Below are positions 46,526 to 55,192 of a DNA stretch of 64,000 nt, piece by piece. The notes beneath the pieces were generated by a model, which saw only the letters and a list, made by a program, of their open reading frames with translations, was not told the DNA's origin and did not search any database. The DNA comes from Paraferrimonas sedimenticola (GTDB lineage Bacteria > Pseudomonadota > Gammaproteobacteria > Enterobacterales > Shewanellaceae): positions 62,001-126,000 of the forward strand of contig NZ_NRIR01000004.1 in the NCBI RefSeq assembly GCF_002282855.1. The letters are read 5' to 3'. Each line of letters opens with the position of its first letter. The stretch's first letter is position 1. Made by a program: the position numbers and the translations under genes.

Positions 46526-47624
46526 TTACAGCCCGGATTTCAGGCTGGCTTCAATAAATCTGTCTAAGTCACCGTCTAGGACGGCAGTGGTATTGCGGTT
46601 CTCAACGCCGGTGCGCAAGTCTTTAATGCGGCTGTCGTCGAGAACGTAAGAGCGAATCTGGCTGCCCCAGCCTATGTCCGACTTGGCGTCTTCCGAGGCT
46701 TGCTTGGCTTCGTTTTGCTTTTGCAGCTCAAGTTCATACAGCTTAGCTTTCAGCTGCTTCATCGCTGTATCTTTGTTCTTGTGCTGGGAGCGGTCGTTCT
46801 GACATTGCACCACGGTATTGGTGGGCAAGTGAGTAATACGCACCGCTGACTCGGTTTTGTTAACGTGCTGACCACCAGCACCCGAGGCGCGATACACATC
46901 GATTCGCAAGTCAGCCGGATTGATGTCCACTTCAATTGAGTCATCAATTTCAGGAAATACAAACACAGAGGCAAACGAGGTATGACGACGACCGCCAGAA
47001 TCAAACGGCGATTTGCGCACTAAGCGGTGCACGCCGGTTTCGGTGCGCAGCCAACCAAAGCCGTACTCGCCAGAGAACTTGATAGTGGCGCTTTTAATAC
47101 CCGCCACGTCACCGTCGGAGACTTCCATCAGCTCTGTCTTAAAGCCGTGGGCTTCGCCCCAACGCAAGTACATACGCAGTAGCATGCTGGCCCAGTCTTG
47201 GGCTTCGGTGCCGCCCGAACCTGCTTGAATGTCCAAATAGCAGTCGTTGGCGTCTTGTGCACCAGAGAACATGCGACGGAACTCAAGCTCTTCTAAGCGT
47301 TTCTCTAGTTCGGCCAGTTCGGCTTCGGCATCGTTAAAGGTGTCTTGGTCGTTTTCTTCAACCGCTAGCTCCACCAAACCTTCCACATCTTCTAAACCCG
47401 AATCCATGGTATCTATGGTCTTTACCACGGCTTCTAACGCACTGCGCTCTTTTCCTAGGGCTTGGGCGCGTTCCGGTTCATTCCAAATCTCCGGCTGCTC
47501 AAGCTCGCGGGTAACCTCTTCTAGACGCTCAGATTTTGCGTCGTAGTCAAAGGTACCCCCTAAGGAGGTTGGTCCGTTCCGACAACTCCACAATTTTGTT
47601 CTGTACTGGGTTTACTTCAAACAT
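46526..47624 (-). CDS. prfB: Peptide chain release factor 2 with programmed +1 frameshift
   Basis: RF2 recognises UAA and UGA. The zero frame starts at the ATG at 47624 ([14 protein letters not shown]) and meets an in-frame UGA as codon 26 (47549-47547). The site reads CTT-AGG-GGG-TAC-CTT-TGA-C: an internal Shine-Dalgarno-like AGGGGG and the slippery CUU-UGA-C, the classic autoregulatory +1 shift. Reading resumes at GAC (47548) as [12 protein letters not shown] and ends at 46526, for 365 residues in total, as in E. coli. Codon recognition SPF (KSPFDSGG) and the catalytic GGQ ([11 protein letters not shown]) are present. Confidence 0.97.
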
Positions 47625-47819
47625 GGGTTCAATTTACTCTTAGGGCTCGCCGATGCTGCGGCTAGGTCTTAACTAGCTGACGCTAATGCAGGCGCCAATA
47701 GAAACCGGGCATTTTACCCTAAGCCTTGGCATAAACCTATACCCAAGGCCATTGAAATAATCACAAATTCCGAGCGTTTGCCGGTCATTCGGCAAGCCGT
47801 AACACTCCAAGGAATCTTC

Positions 47820-49607
47820 ATGTCGCAAATCATTGCCTCACGACTAGCCGCCATCCGGGAATTGATGGCCAAGCAACAGCTGGATGCTTTTGTTATCCCA
47901 CGTGCCGACGAGTATTTGGGCGAGTACGTGCCTGAGCACAACGAGCGTTTGTTGTGGGCGACCGACTTTACCGGCTCCGCAGGTCATGCAGTGATTTTAG
48001 CCGATAGTGCCGCTATCTTCGTCGATGGTCGCTATACAGTGCAGGTTCAATCCCAAGTGGATGGCGAGCTATTTGGCTACCAGTCGCTGACCGACGACCC
48101 GCTAGGCGCCTGGCTTATCGACAACATGAGCCGGGGTCAGACTGTCGGTGTTGACGCTCGAGTACACACCCTCGCCGACTTCCAGTCGCTGCAGCTAGAG
48201 TTAGAAAAAGCCGGTCTGCAACTGAGCGCCGTCGAGCAGAACCCAGTGGACAGCGCTTGGAATGACCGCCCTGCCGCACCTAGCCAACCGATTTTCTGTT
48301 TTGACGATGCCAGCGCCGGTGCTAGCAGTTTGCAAAAGCGCCAGCAAATCGGAGAGTTAGTCGCCAAAGCCCAAGCGGATGTGGCACTGATCAGCGCGCT
48401 AGACTCGATTGCATGGCTGACCAACTTGCGCTCCCACAACATTCCGCGTCTACCAGCGCTTCTGGGCAGCGCTTTATTGCACGCTAATGGCGATATGCAA
48501 GTGTTCTTGGACGTTGAGCTTATAGAAGCCGCTGCCGTTGAGCACGTAGGCAAAGGCGTCAGCTTTCACCCCGAGAGCGATTTTGCTGCCGCACTGGATG
48601 GCTTAAAGGATGTGAAACTATTAGCCGACCCCAACAGCAGCAACGCTTGGGGCCAATTGCGCGCTCAAAGCGCAGGTGCCAGTTTGATCGCCGGAGCCGA
48701 TCCTGTGGCTTTAGTTAAAGCGCAAAAGAACCCGGTCGAGCTTAACGGTTTACGCCAAGCCCACCGCCGCGACGGTGTGGCAGTGACCCGCTTCTTGGCT
48801 TGGCTAGATAGCGAAGTGGCCGCTGGCCGCTTGTACGACGAAGGCCAGCTATCAGATAAGCTCGCCGAATTCCGCGCACCAATGGATAAGTATCAAGAGC
48901 CGAGTTTCGATACCATTTCGGCCGCTGGTGCCAACGCCGCCATGTGTCATTACAATCACAACAATGGCACCCCTGCCATGTTGCCAATGAACAGCTTGTA
49001 CTTGGTGGACTCGGGCGGTCAGTATCTCGACGGCACTACCGATGTGACCCGTACCATCGCCATTGGGGATATCACCGACGAACAGCGCGAGCGCGCAACC
49101 TTAGTCCTTAAAGGTCACATCGCGCTGGATCAGGCCAAGTTCCCTAAAGGCACCTCAGGACAACAACTGGACGCCTTAGCTCGTTTGCCTCTGTGGCAAC
49201 AGGGACTGGACTACGACCATGGCACGGGCCACGGCGTGGGGCACTTCTTAAGTGTTCACGAAGGACCACAGCGAATCGCCAAGAACGCCAATGGCGTGCC
49301 ACTGCTTGAAGGCATGGTGCTGTCCAATGAACCTGGCTATTACCAGGCGGACGGTTACGGCATTCGTCTGGAAAACTTGGTGGCGGTGCGTCGTTGTGAA
49401 GCCTTGGCCCACAGCGAGCGTCATATGTTGGAGTTTGAAGCTCTGACTCTGATTCCATTTGACCTGCGCATTTTTGATGCCGAGTTGCTAACCCGTGCCG
49501 AGCGCGATTGGCTTAATGACTATCATCAATTGGTTTACCAAGCCCTGTCGCCTGAACTGACCGGCAGTGATTTGGCATGGCTAAAACAGGCCACACGAGC
49601 GCTGTAA
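47820..49607 (+). CDS. Xaa-Pro aminopeptidase, long M24B type
   Basis: A 595-residue metallopeptidase removing an N-terminal residue before proline. The start at 47820 (MSQIIASRLAAIRELM) follows AAGGAATCTTC. Two N-terminal creatinase-like domains precede the catalytic pita-bread domain, whose metal ligands appear in LVDSGGQYLDGTTDVTRT (two Asp), GTGHGVGHFLSVHEG (His), SNEPGYY (Glu) and RLENL (Glu). The C-terminal FEALTLIPFDLRIFD, then LLTRAERDWLNDYH, is the M24_C extension. This long form resembles eukaryotic cytosolic APP1 and differs from the 440-residue PepP, which is missing from its usual place next to ygfB. Confidence 0.92.
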   Translation: MSQIIASRLAAIRELMAKQQLDAFVIPRADEYLGEYVPEHNERLLWATDFTGSAGHAVILADSAAIFVDGRYTVQVQSQVDGELFGYQSLTDDPLGAWLIDNMSRGQTVGVDARVHTLADFQSLQLELEKAGLQLSAVEQNPVDSAWNDRPAAPSQPIFCFDDASAGASSLQKRQQIGELVAKAQADVALISALDSIAWLTNLRSHNIPRLPALLGSALLHANGDMQVFLDVELIEAAAVEHVGKGVSFHPESDFAAALDGLKDVKLLADPNSSNAWGQLRAQSAGASLIAGADPVALVKAQKNPVELNGLRQAHRRDGVAVTRFLAWLDSEVAAGRLYDEGQLSDKLAEFRAPMDKYQEPSFDTISAAGANAAMCHYNHNNGTPAMLPMNSLYLVDSGGQYLDGTTDVTRTIAIGDITDEQRERATLVLKGHIALDQAKFPKGTSGQQLDALARLPLWQQGLDYDHGTGHGVGHFLSVHEGPQRIAKNANGVPLLEGMVLSNEPGYYQADGYGIRLENLVAVRRCEALAHSERHMLEFEALTLIPFDLRIFDAELLTRAERDWLNDYHQLVYQALSPELTGSDLAWLKQATRAL

Positions 49608-49615
49608 CACACAAA

Positions 49616-49636
49616 AGCGCTGCTGGATGCAGCGCT
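49616..49636 (+). other. Hairpin between the aminopeptidase and EAL-HDOD genes
   Basis: A perfect 8-bp stem AGCGCTGC/GCAGCGCT with loop TGGAT. It has no T run and ends only 13 bases before the next TTG start codon, beside its AGGA ribosome site. It may tune translation or act as a weak terminator. Confidence 0.5.
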
Positions 49637-49649
49637 GCTAGGACCCAAT

Positions 49650-50870
49650 TTGAAGATCTACACCGCCCGCCAAGCCATCTTTAACCGCCAACAACGAGTG
49701 GTTGCCTATGAGCTTTTGTATCGCGATGGCCCGGAAAACATCTTTCCCGATGTTGACCCGCATGAGGCCACCGCGCGACTGATCATGCGCACCCACCTCA
49801 ACACTGGTCTCAAGAAGATCACCGGCGGCAAACCGGCGCTGATTAACTTTCCGGAAAAAGCCCTGAAAGCTGGCCTTGCCGAAGTGGTGCCTTGCGAGCA
49901 AGTCGTGATTGAAATTCTGGAGACAGTTGAGCCTAGCGATGCTGTGCTGGAGATTTGTAAAAAGCTGTACCGAGCGGGGTATCACTTAGCCTTAGACGAC
50001 TTTGTCTACGAGCCTAGGTGGGAGCGTTTTTTGCCCTACGTGAAACTGATTAAGTTCGACATTCAGCGCACACCATTGGCCGAGGTCGAGCCGCTGGTTA
50101 AACGCCTGCGCGAAAGCAGCACATTGAAGTTCTTGGCGGAGCGAGTCGAAACTCCAGAAGAGTTTGCGCAAGCGCGCCGTTTGGGCTTTCACTTTTTCCA
50201 AGGCTATTTTTTCTGCAAGCCTGAACTGGAAGTCCACTCGGATTTAGAGTCGGCCTCGGCAATGATGGTCGAGTTATATCGCGAAGCCTCGCGCGACCAG
50301 ATCATCATCAACAATATGGTTGCGGTATTTGAGCGAGACACAGGCCTTACTTATCGGCTACTGCGCTTTGTTAACTCGGGCACGCTACCCAACACTCAGG
50401 ACATTGCCTCGATTAAGCAGGCTGTGGTGTATTTGGGCGATATTCAGCTAAGAAAACTGAGTCTGCTGTTAGTCAGTGCGGTTTGCGCCAGCAAAAAACC
50501 GCGGGAATTGATTCGCCTGTCAGTACTGCGGGCGCGTTTTTGCGAGTTGGTCGCCAAACTGTACGACCCTAAGCTAGCCGAAGCTGCGTTTGTAGTGGGC
50601 TTACTTTCCTTGTTGGACGCCATTCTCAACCGTCCTCTTGAGCAGTTGTTGCAACAGTTGCCGCTGCGACAGGAAATCGTTGTCGCGCTGACCGAAGCCG
50701 AACGCACTCCCTTATTCCACATCCTCAACACGGTTCGCCATTACGAAAAAGGCAGCTGGTACAACACAGGCAAAGCGGCGCGCCAGCTGATGCTGAGCTA
50801 CGAAGCCGTGGCCGAGGCGTACGCTGAGGCGGTGGACTGGACTGAAACTTATCAAGTCATTCACAGCTAA
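49650..50870 (+). CDS. EAL-HDOD (YuxH-type) signalling protein
   Basis: A 406-residue cytoplasmic protein. Residues 1-200 are an EAL-like barrel: YELLYRDG replaces the EAL motif, EILETV and LALDDFVYEPRWERF show altered metal and loop-6 positions, while LIKFDIQ and AERVET remain. The loss of DDFGTG loop 6 suggests it does not hydrolyse c-di-GMP. Residues about 200-400 are an HDOD domain (IKQAVVYLGDIQLRKLSLLL). The start is TTG with AGGA upstream. Known relatives act as scaffolds in stress and motility signalling. Confidence 0.85.
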   Translation: MKIYTARQAIFNRQQRVVAYELLYRDGPENIFPDVDPHEATARLIMRTHLNTGLKKITGGKPALINFPEKALKAGLAEVVPCEQVVIEILETVEPSDAVLEICKKLYRAGYHLALDDFVYEPRWERFLPYVKLIKFDIQRTPLAEVEPLVKRLRESSTLKFLAERVETPEEFAQARRLGFHFFQGYFFCKPELEVHSDLESASAMMVELYREASRDQIIINNMVAVFERDTGLTYRLLRFVNSGTLPNTQDIASIKQAVVYLGDIQLRKLSLLLVSAVCASKKPRELIRLSVLRARFCELVAKLYDPKLAEAAFVVGLLSLLDAILNRPLEQLLQQLPLRQEIVVALTEAERTPLFHILNTVRHYEKGSWYNTGKAARQLMLSYEAVAEAYAEAVDWTETYQVIHS

Positions 50871-50994
50871 CCCCAACGCCCGCGCCCTTTTCTTTCTCGT
50901 GCGCTGAGTTGGACTTTAAAGCATCGAGTTAATTCCGGCGATACAAAGGCTTAATCACTATACTTAGGGGCACGCAGGACGACTGAGGTCTTCT

Positions 50995-51627
50995 ATGAAG
51001 CGTGCTCTTTGGTCCCTGCTGTTAGGCACAGTAGTGACCTTTGCGTTGTTCGGCTTTATGGCCAAGCTTATTAGCGGTGGCGCGAAGCGCGCGGCACTGA
51101 TGGAGCCGATTGTGCCCACGATAATCATCACAATGGAGCTCAAGGACAGCGAGCCGACGCTAAAATATCGCGCAAAGCTACCACCTCCCGAACCTTTAAT
51201 CTCCCCTCAACGCCCCGAAATTGAAGTTCCGGCGGTGCAAGTCGACTCACCTGAGCTGGCCCAGATTGAATTCAGTCAATTGGATTTTGGTGGTTTGGCT
51301 TTGGGCGGCATGGGCTCTTTGGAAGCAGAAACCCACTATCAAGGCGACGCTAACGCCACCCCCTTAGTTCGCATCGAGCCTAGATACCCAATTGCTGCGG
51401 CTCGAGACCGAATTCAAGGATGGGTGCAGTTAGGGTTCACCATTACCGAGTCCGGCTCGGTGGATGAGATAAGGGTGGTGGCCTCTGAGCCTGTGGATGT
51501 GTTTGATCAAGCGGCGATTAGCGCCCTACAAAAGTGGCGCTATCAACCTAAACGGATCGGTGGTAAAGCGGTGCGTCAGCCCGGCAAAGTGGTGCAGCTG
51601 GACTTTCGCCTAACCCGCTCGCGCTAA
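50995..51627 (+). CDS. Orphan TonB-family energy transducer
   Basis: A 210-residue protein with an N-terminal membrane anchor (residues about 5-26). A short proline-rich stretch (KLPPPEPLISPQRPEIEVP) follows, then a C-terminal TonB domain (RIEPRYPIAAARDRIQGWVQ, AISALQKWRYQPKRIGGKAV). The linker between is unusually Gly-rich (FGGLALGGMG). No exbB, exbD or receptor gene is near, so its motor must be encoded elsewhere. The 3' end overlaps the convergent recJ by four bases. Confidence 0.88.
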   Translation: MKRALWSLLLGTVVTFALFGFMAKLISGGAKRAALMEPIVPTIIITMELKDSEPTLKYRAKLPPPEPLISPQRPEIEVPAVQVDSPELAQIEFSQLDFGGLALGGMGSLEAETHYQGDANATPLVRIEPRYPIAAARDRIQGWVQLGFTITESGSVDEIRVVASEPVDVFDQAAISALQKWRYQPKRIGGKAVRQPGKVVQLDFRLTRSR

Positions 51628-53342
51628 CACGCCTGAATCTGTTGCACCAACAGCTGTACGTTTTGGTGGCCGCGAAACTCGTTGACGTCAAGCTTATACG
51701 CCAGCTGAACTTTAGAGACATTGGCGTCAGGCCAACGCTCTAAATCCACGTTAAAGCAAATGGCGTCTAGCTCTTGCGAGCCACATTGAGTCAGAAGTTG
51801 CAACTTGAGGTGCTTCTCACCAACGATTCGCTGCTGAGTAATAAAGAACTCCCCGTCGAACAAAGGCTCGTCAAAGCCCTGGCCCCAAGGTCCTGCATCG
51901 CGCAGCGCCTGCGCATTGTCGAGATTGAGTTCGGCCGCGCTGAGCTCACCATCGCTAAGTAACTCACCTTCGAGTACCGAGGCGTCGATGCTGGCTTTGA
52001 TGTTGTCCTGATAGGCCTGCTCAAAAGCCTCAAAATCGCTGCGCTTGATGGTCAGTCCGGCCGCCATCGCATGGCCGCCAAATTTGATCAGCATGCCAGG
52101 ATGAAGCGCGTTAATGCGTTCGAGCAAATCGCGCATGTGCAAACCTGGAATCGAGCGCGCAGAGCCCTTGATTTGACCATCGCCACCATCAGCAAAGGCA
52201 ATCACGGGTCTGTGGTAGCGCTCTTTCAGCCGCGACGCCAGAATCCCAATCACGCCTTGATGCCAATTGTCGTCAAACAGCGCAAAACCCCATGGCAGCT
52301 CGCCACCAAACTCGATGGCTTGCAGGTGCGCTAGCGCATCTTGCTGCATTTCCGCTTCCAGCTCGCGCCGCTCTTGATTGAGCAAGTCCAGTTGCTGCGC
52401 CATGCGCTGTGCCTGATTGGGGTCATCGCACAACAAGAGCTCTACCCCTAGCGCCATATCGTCAAGACGACCGGCGGCGTTCAGGCGCGGTGCCACCGCA
52501 AACGCAAAGTCGCTGGCAACCACCCGGGGCAAACGACGTTTGCCAATTTCCAGCAGCGCTTGAATGCCAGGTCGAGTTTGACCACTGCGCACCCGCTTGA
52601 GTCCCGCTTGCACCAGAATCCGGTTGTTGCCATCCAGTGGTACCAAGTCGGCCACCGTGCCAAGCGCTACAATATCCAACAATTCGCCAAGATTCGGCAC
52701 AGGACGAGTGTCAAACCAACCGCGCCCCTTGAGTTCCGCGCGAATCGCCGACATCAAATAAAAGGCCACGCCACAGCCGGCGAGCGCTTTGCTGGCGAAC
52801 TGACAGCCGGGTTGATTGGGGTTCACAATCGCGTGAGCTTCAGGTAGGTGTTCTCCAGGCAAGTGATGGTCGGTGACCACCACATCCAATCCCAACTCAT
52901 TGGCCAGAGTCACACCGTCGATAGAAGAAATGCCATTGTCTACCGTAAGCAGTACTTGAGCGCCGCGACTGGCCGCCAGTTGCACTAGCGGTGGACTCAG
53001 ACCGTAGCCGTAATCAAAGCGGTTGGGGATCAGGAAGTCGACCTTGGTAGCCCCCATCCGTTGCAATCCCAACAAGCAAATCGCGGTCGATGTCGCCCCG
53101 TCAGCGTCGAAATCCCCAACCACTAAAATCGACTCGCCGGCTTGCAGCGCGTCGGCCATCCGTCGTGCCGCCTTGTCTAGGCCCAACATACTTTGTGGCG
53201 GAATAAGTCGCTGTAGTGTTAAGGATTCGTCCTCACTGCTGACGCCTCGGCGCGCATACAGCTGACGAATGAGTGGAATGGGATGGCTAAGATGGCCGTC
53301 GTCCACCCAAGGACGACGGCGAATGGCTTGAATTTGGCTCAC
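51624..53342 (-). CDS. recJ: Single-strand-specific 5'-3' exonuclease RecJ
   Basis: A 572-residue DHH-family nuclease for recombination and mismatch repair. Motifs: VVGDFDADGATSTAICLLG (motif I), LLTVDNGISS, VVTDHHLPGE (DHH, motif III), LDIVALGTVADLVPL, and FGGHAMAAGLTI (DHHA1). A C-terminal OB-like region follows. It lies 17 bases after dsbC in the same direction. Confidence 0.97.
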   Translation of the reverse strand: MSQIQAIRRRPWVDDGHLSHPIPLIRQLYARRGVSSEDESLTLQRLIPPQSMLGLDKAARRMADALQAGESILVVGDFDADGATSTAICLLGLQRMGATKVDFLIPNRFDYGYGLSPPLVQLAASRGAQVLLTVDNGISSIDGVTLANELGLDVVVTDHHLPGEHLPEAHAIVNPNQPGCQFASKALAGCGVAFYLMSAIRAELKGRGWFDTRPVPNLGELLDIVALGTVADLVPLDGNNRILVQAGLKRVRSGQTRPGIQALLEIGKRRLPRVVASDFAFAVAPRLNAAGRLDDMALGVELLLCDDPNQAQRMAQQLDLLNQERRELEAEMQQDALAHLQAIEFGGELPWGFALFDDNWHQGVIGILASRLKERYHRPVIAFADGGDGQIKGSARSIPGLHMRDLLERINALHPGMLIKFGGHAMAAGLTIKRSDFEAFEQAYQDNIKASIDASVLEGELLSDGELSAAELNLDNAQALRDAGPWGQGFDEPLFDGEFFITQQRIVGEKHLKLQLLTQCGSQELDAICFNVDLERWPDANVSKVQLAYKLDVNEFRGHQNVQLLVQQIQAC

Positions 53343-53359
53343 TCAGGATCGCTTTTAAA

Positions 53360-54088
53360 TTATTTTGAGTTGGCGTCCAAGACGCGTTTTAGTTGCTCTG
53401 GTGGCTGATAACCAGGGACCAAACTACCATCGCTCAACACCATCGCAGGGGTGCCGTTGACCCCGAAGCGTTGGCCCAAAGCAAACTGGCGGTCAACACT
53501 GTTTTGACAGGTCTTGCTGGCAATTTTGCCACCAGATTTGGCGCTATCCATGGCTGAACGCTGATTGTCCGCACACCAAACCGATGACAGTTCCTGATGG
53601 CTTTGCGAGTTCAACCCGCCGCGTGGGAAGGCTAAGTAACGCACGGTAATACCCAACTCGTTGTACTCGTCCATTTGCTTGTGCAATTTGCGACAATAGC
53701 CACAGGTGATATCCGTGAATACCGTCACCACGTGTTGCTCGTTCTTGGCCTTGTAGACAATCATGTCTTGCTCAAACGGCGACAGTTGACGCAGACGAGC
53801 GGCTCCCATCTTTTTCTCGGTCAGGTTAGTCATGTCATCAAGCTGATAAATCTGACCGTAAAACATCTTGCTGCCGTCGCTAGTCACGTACAGCAAGCCG
53901 CGATCGGACATGACCTCTAACAAGCCTTCAACCGGCGCAGGCTCAATGGATTCGATTTGAATATTGAGGCGCTGTTGCAATTGATTTTTGAGGGCCAGGT
54001 CTGCATCACCGTCAGTGGCAGCTTGTGCCGACATCAGAGGAGTGAGCATAAAACCAAGCCCAACTAACCAAGGTTTAACTTGAAACAT
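53360..54088 (-). CDS. dsbC: Thiol:disulfide interchange protein DsbC
   Basis: A 242-residue periplasmic disulfide isomerase. The signal peptide ends SAQA-A near residue 23; an N-terminal dimerisation domain is followed by a thioredoxin fold with active site CGYC (FTDITCGYCRKLHKQM). A structural Cys pair (WCADN, KTCQNS) and the cis-Pro region NGTPAMVLSDG agree with the family. It lies between xerD and recJ, the standard order; 189 bases separate it from xerD with no clear signal there. Confidence 0.96.
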   Translation of the reverse strand: MFQVKPWLVGLGFMLTPLMSAQAATDGDADLALKNQLQQRLNIQIESIEPAPVEGLLEVMSDRGLLYVTSDGSKMFYGQIYQLDDMTNLTEKKMGAARLRQLSPFEQDMIVYKAKNEQHVVTVFTDITCGYCRKLHKQMDEYNELGITVRYLAFPRGGLNSQSHQELSSVWCADNQRSAMDSAKSGGKIASKTCQNSVDRQFALGQRFGVNGTPAMVLSDGSLVPGYQPPEQLKRVLDANSK

Positions 54089-54277
54089 GAATTGTCCTTT
54101 TATTACCGCGTTGGATGAGTCGTGTAAGCGCCATCACTATAAAACATGCGCCTGTTAGAATACATGACCCGAGGTGTGCGAATAAACTTACTGACACCGT
54201 CTATTGAAAGCAAATACAGTGTCGATTTTTTTGCGCTGTCTAGCCTGCACTGCCCGCTTCTCATTCGCCGGATTTGA

Positions 54278-55183
54278 TTAGCCTCTGGGGTGATGGGCCT
54301 GATGCAAGGCCTGCAATCTGGCTTTAGCTACATGAGTATAGATCTGAGTGGTCGATAAGTCCGAGTGGCCCAGCAACAACTGAACCACCCGCAGATCAGC
54401 GCCGTGATTGAGCAAATGGGTGGCAAAAGCGTGTCGCAACGTATGGGGCGAAATATCCGCTTTAATCCCAGCCCGCGCCACATACAGTTTAATTCGATGC
54501 CAGAAGGTCTGGCGGGTCATGGCTTTGCCGCGTTGGCTGGGAAACACATGGTCGCAGCGTTTTTCCATTAGTAGCACACCACGAGAGCCCGCCAAGTAGT
54601 CGCTAATCACAGCCATTGCTTGCTCGCCAATGGGCACCAAGCGCTCCTTGCCACCTTTCCCCATGACTCGCACTAGTCCTTGGCGTAAATTGAGTTGGTC
54701 AATGGTCAGCCCCACCAGTTCGCTGACTCGCAATCCCGAGGCGTACAACAACTCCAACATGGCTAAGTCGCGATGCTCGAGCGGCTCACTTTCGTCGGGC
54801 TCGTTGAGCAGAGCTTCCACTTGAGTCTGCGACAAACTGGTCGGTAGCTTGCGTTGAGTTTTTGGCGGCTGAATCAGCGCCATCGGATTGTGCTCGATGC
54901 GCCCAAGCTGTTGCTGCCATTTGTAAAAGCGCCGCAAGGCACTGACGCAGCGGGCGGTGGAGTTAGCACTGAGCTGACGCTCTAGCCTGTCAGCCAGATA
55001 GTCCTGCACCCAATCGCCTTGAGCTTGCAGCAAAGTGCCTTTGGTTTGAACAAAACGAGCAAAATCAGTGAGGTCGCGCCGGTAGGCGGCGCGAGTGTTG
55101 TCAGCGAGCCCTTGTTGCAACCACAAGTGCTCGACAAAGGCGTCTACTGCTAGCAGCGACGCCTCTACAACGGATTCGGACAT
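54278..55183 (-). CDS. xerD: Site-specific tyrosine recombinase XerD
   Basis: A 301-residue recombinase resolving chromosome dimers at dif with XerC and FtsK. Catalytic residues are visible: Arg152, Lys176, His247, Arg250, His273 and Tyr282 (HTLRHAFATHLL, LLGHSDLSTTQIYTHV). The N-terminal SAM-like DNA-binding domain is complete. It is nine bases after brnQ and heads the xerD-dsbC-recJ order. Confidence 0.96.
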   Translation of the reverse strand: MSESVVEASLLAVDAFVEHLWLQQGLADNTRAAYRRDLTDFARFVQTKGTLLQAQGDWVQDYLADRLERQLSANSTARCVSALRRFYKWQQQLGRIEHNPMALIQPPKTQRKLPTSLSQTQVEALLNEPDESEPLEHRDLAMLELLYASGLRVSELVGLTIDQLNLRQGLVRVMGKGGKERLVPIGEQAMAVISDYLAGSRGVLLMEKRCDHVFPSQRGKAMTRQTFWHRIKLYVARAGIKADISPHTLRHAFATHLLNHGADLRVVQLLLGHSDLSTTQIYTHVAKARLQALHQAHHPRG

Positions 55184-55192
55184 TGAGCCCCT

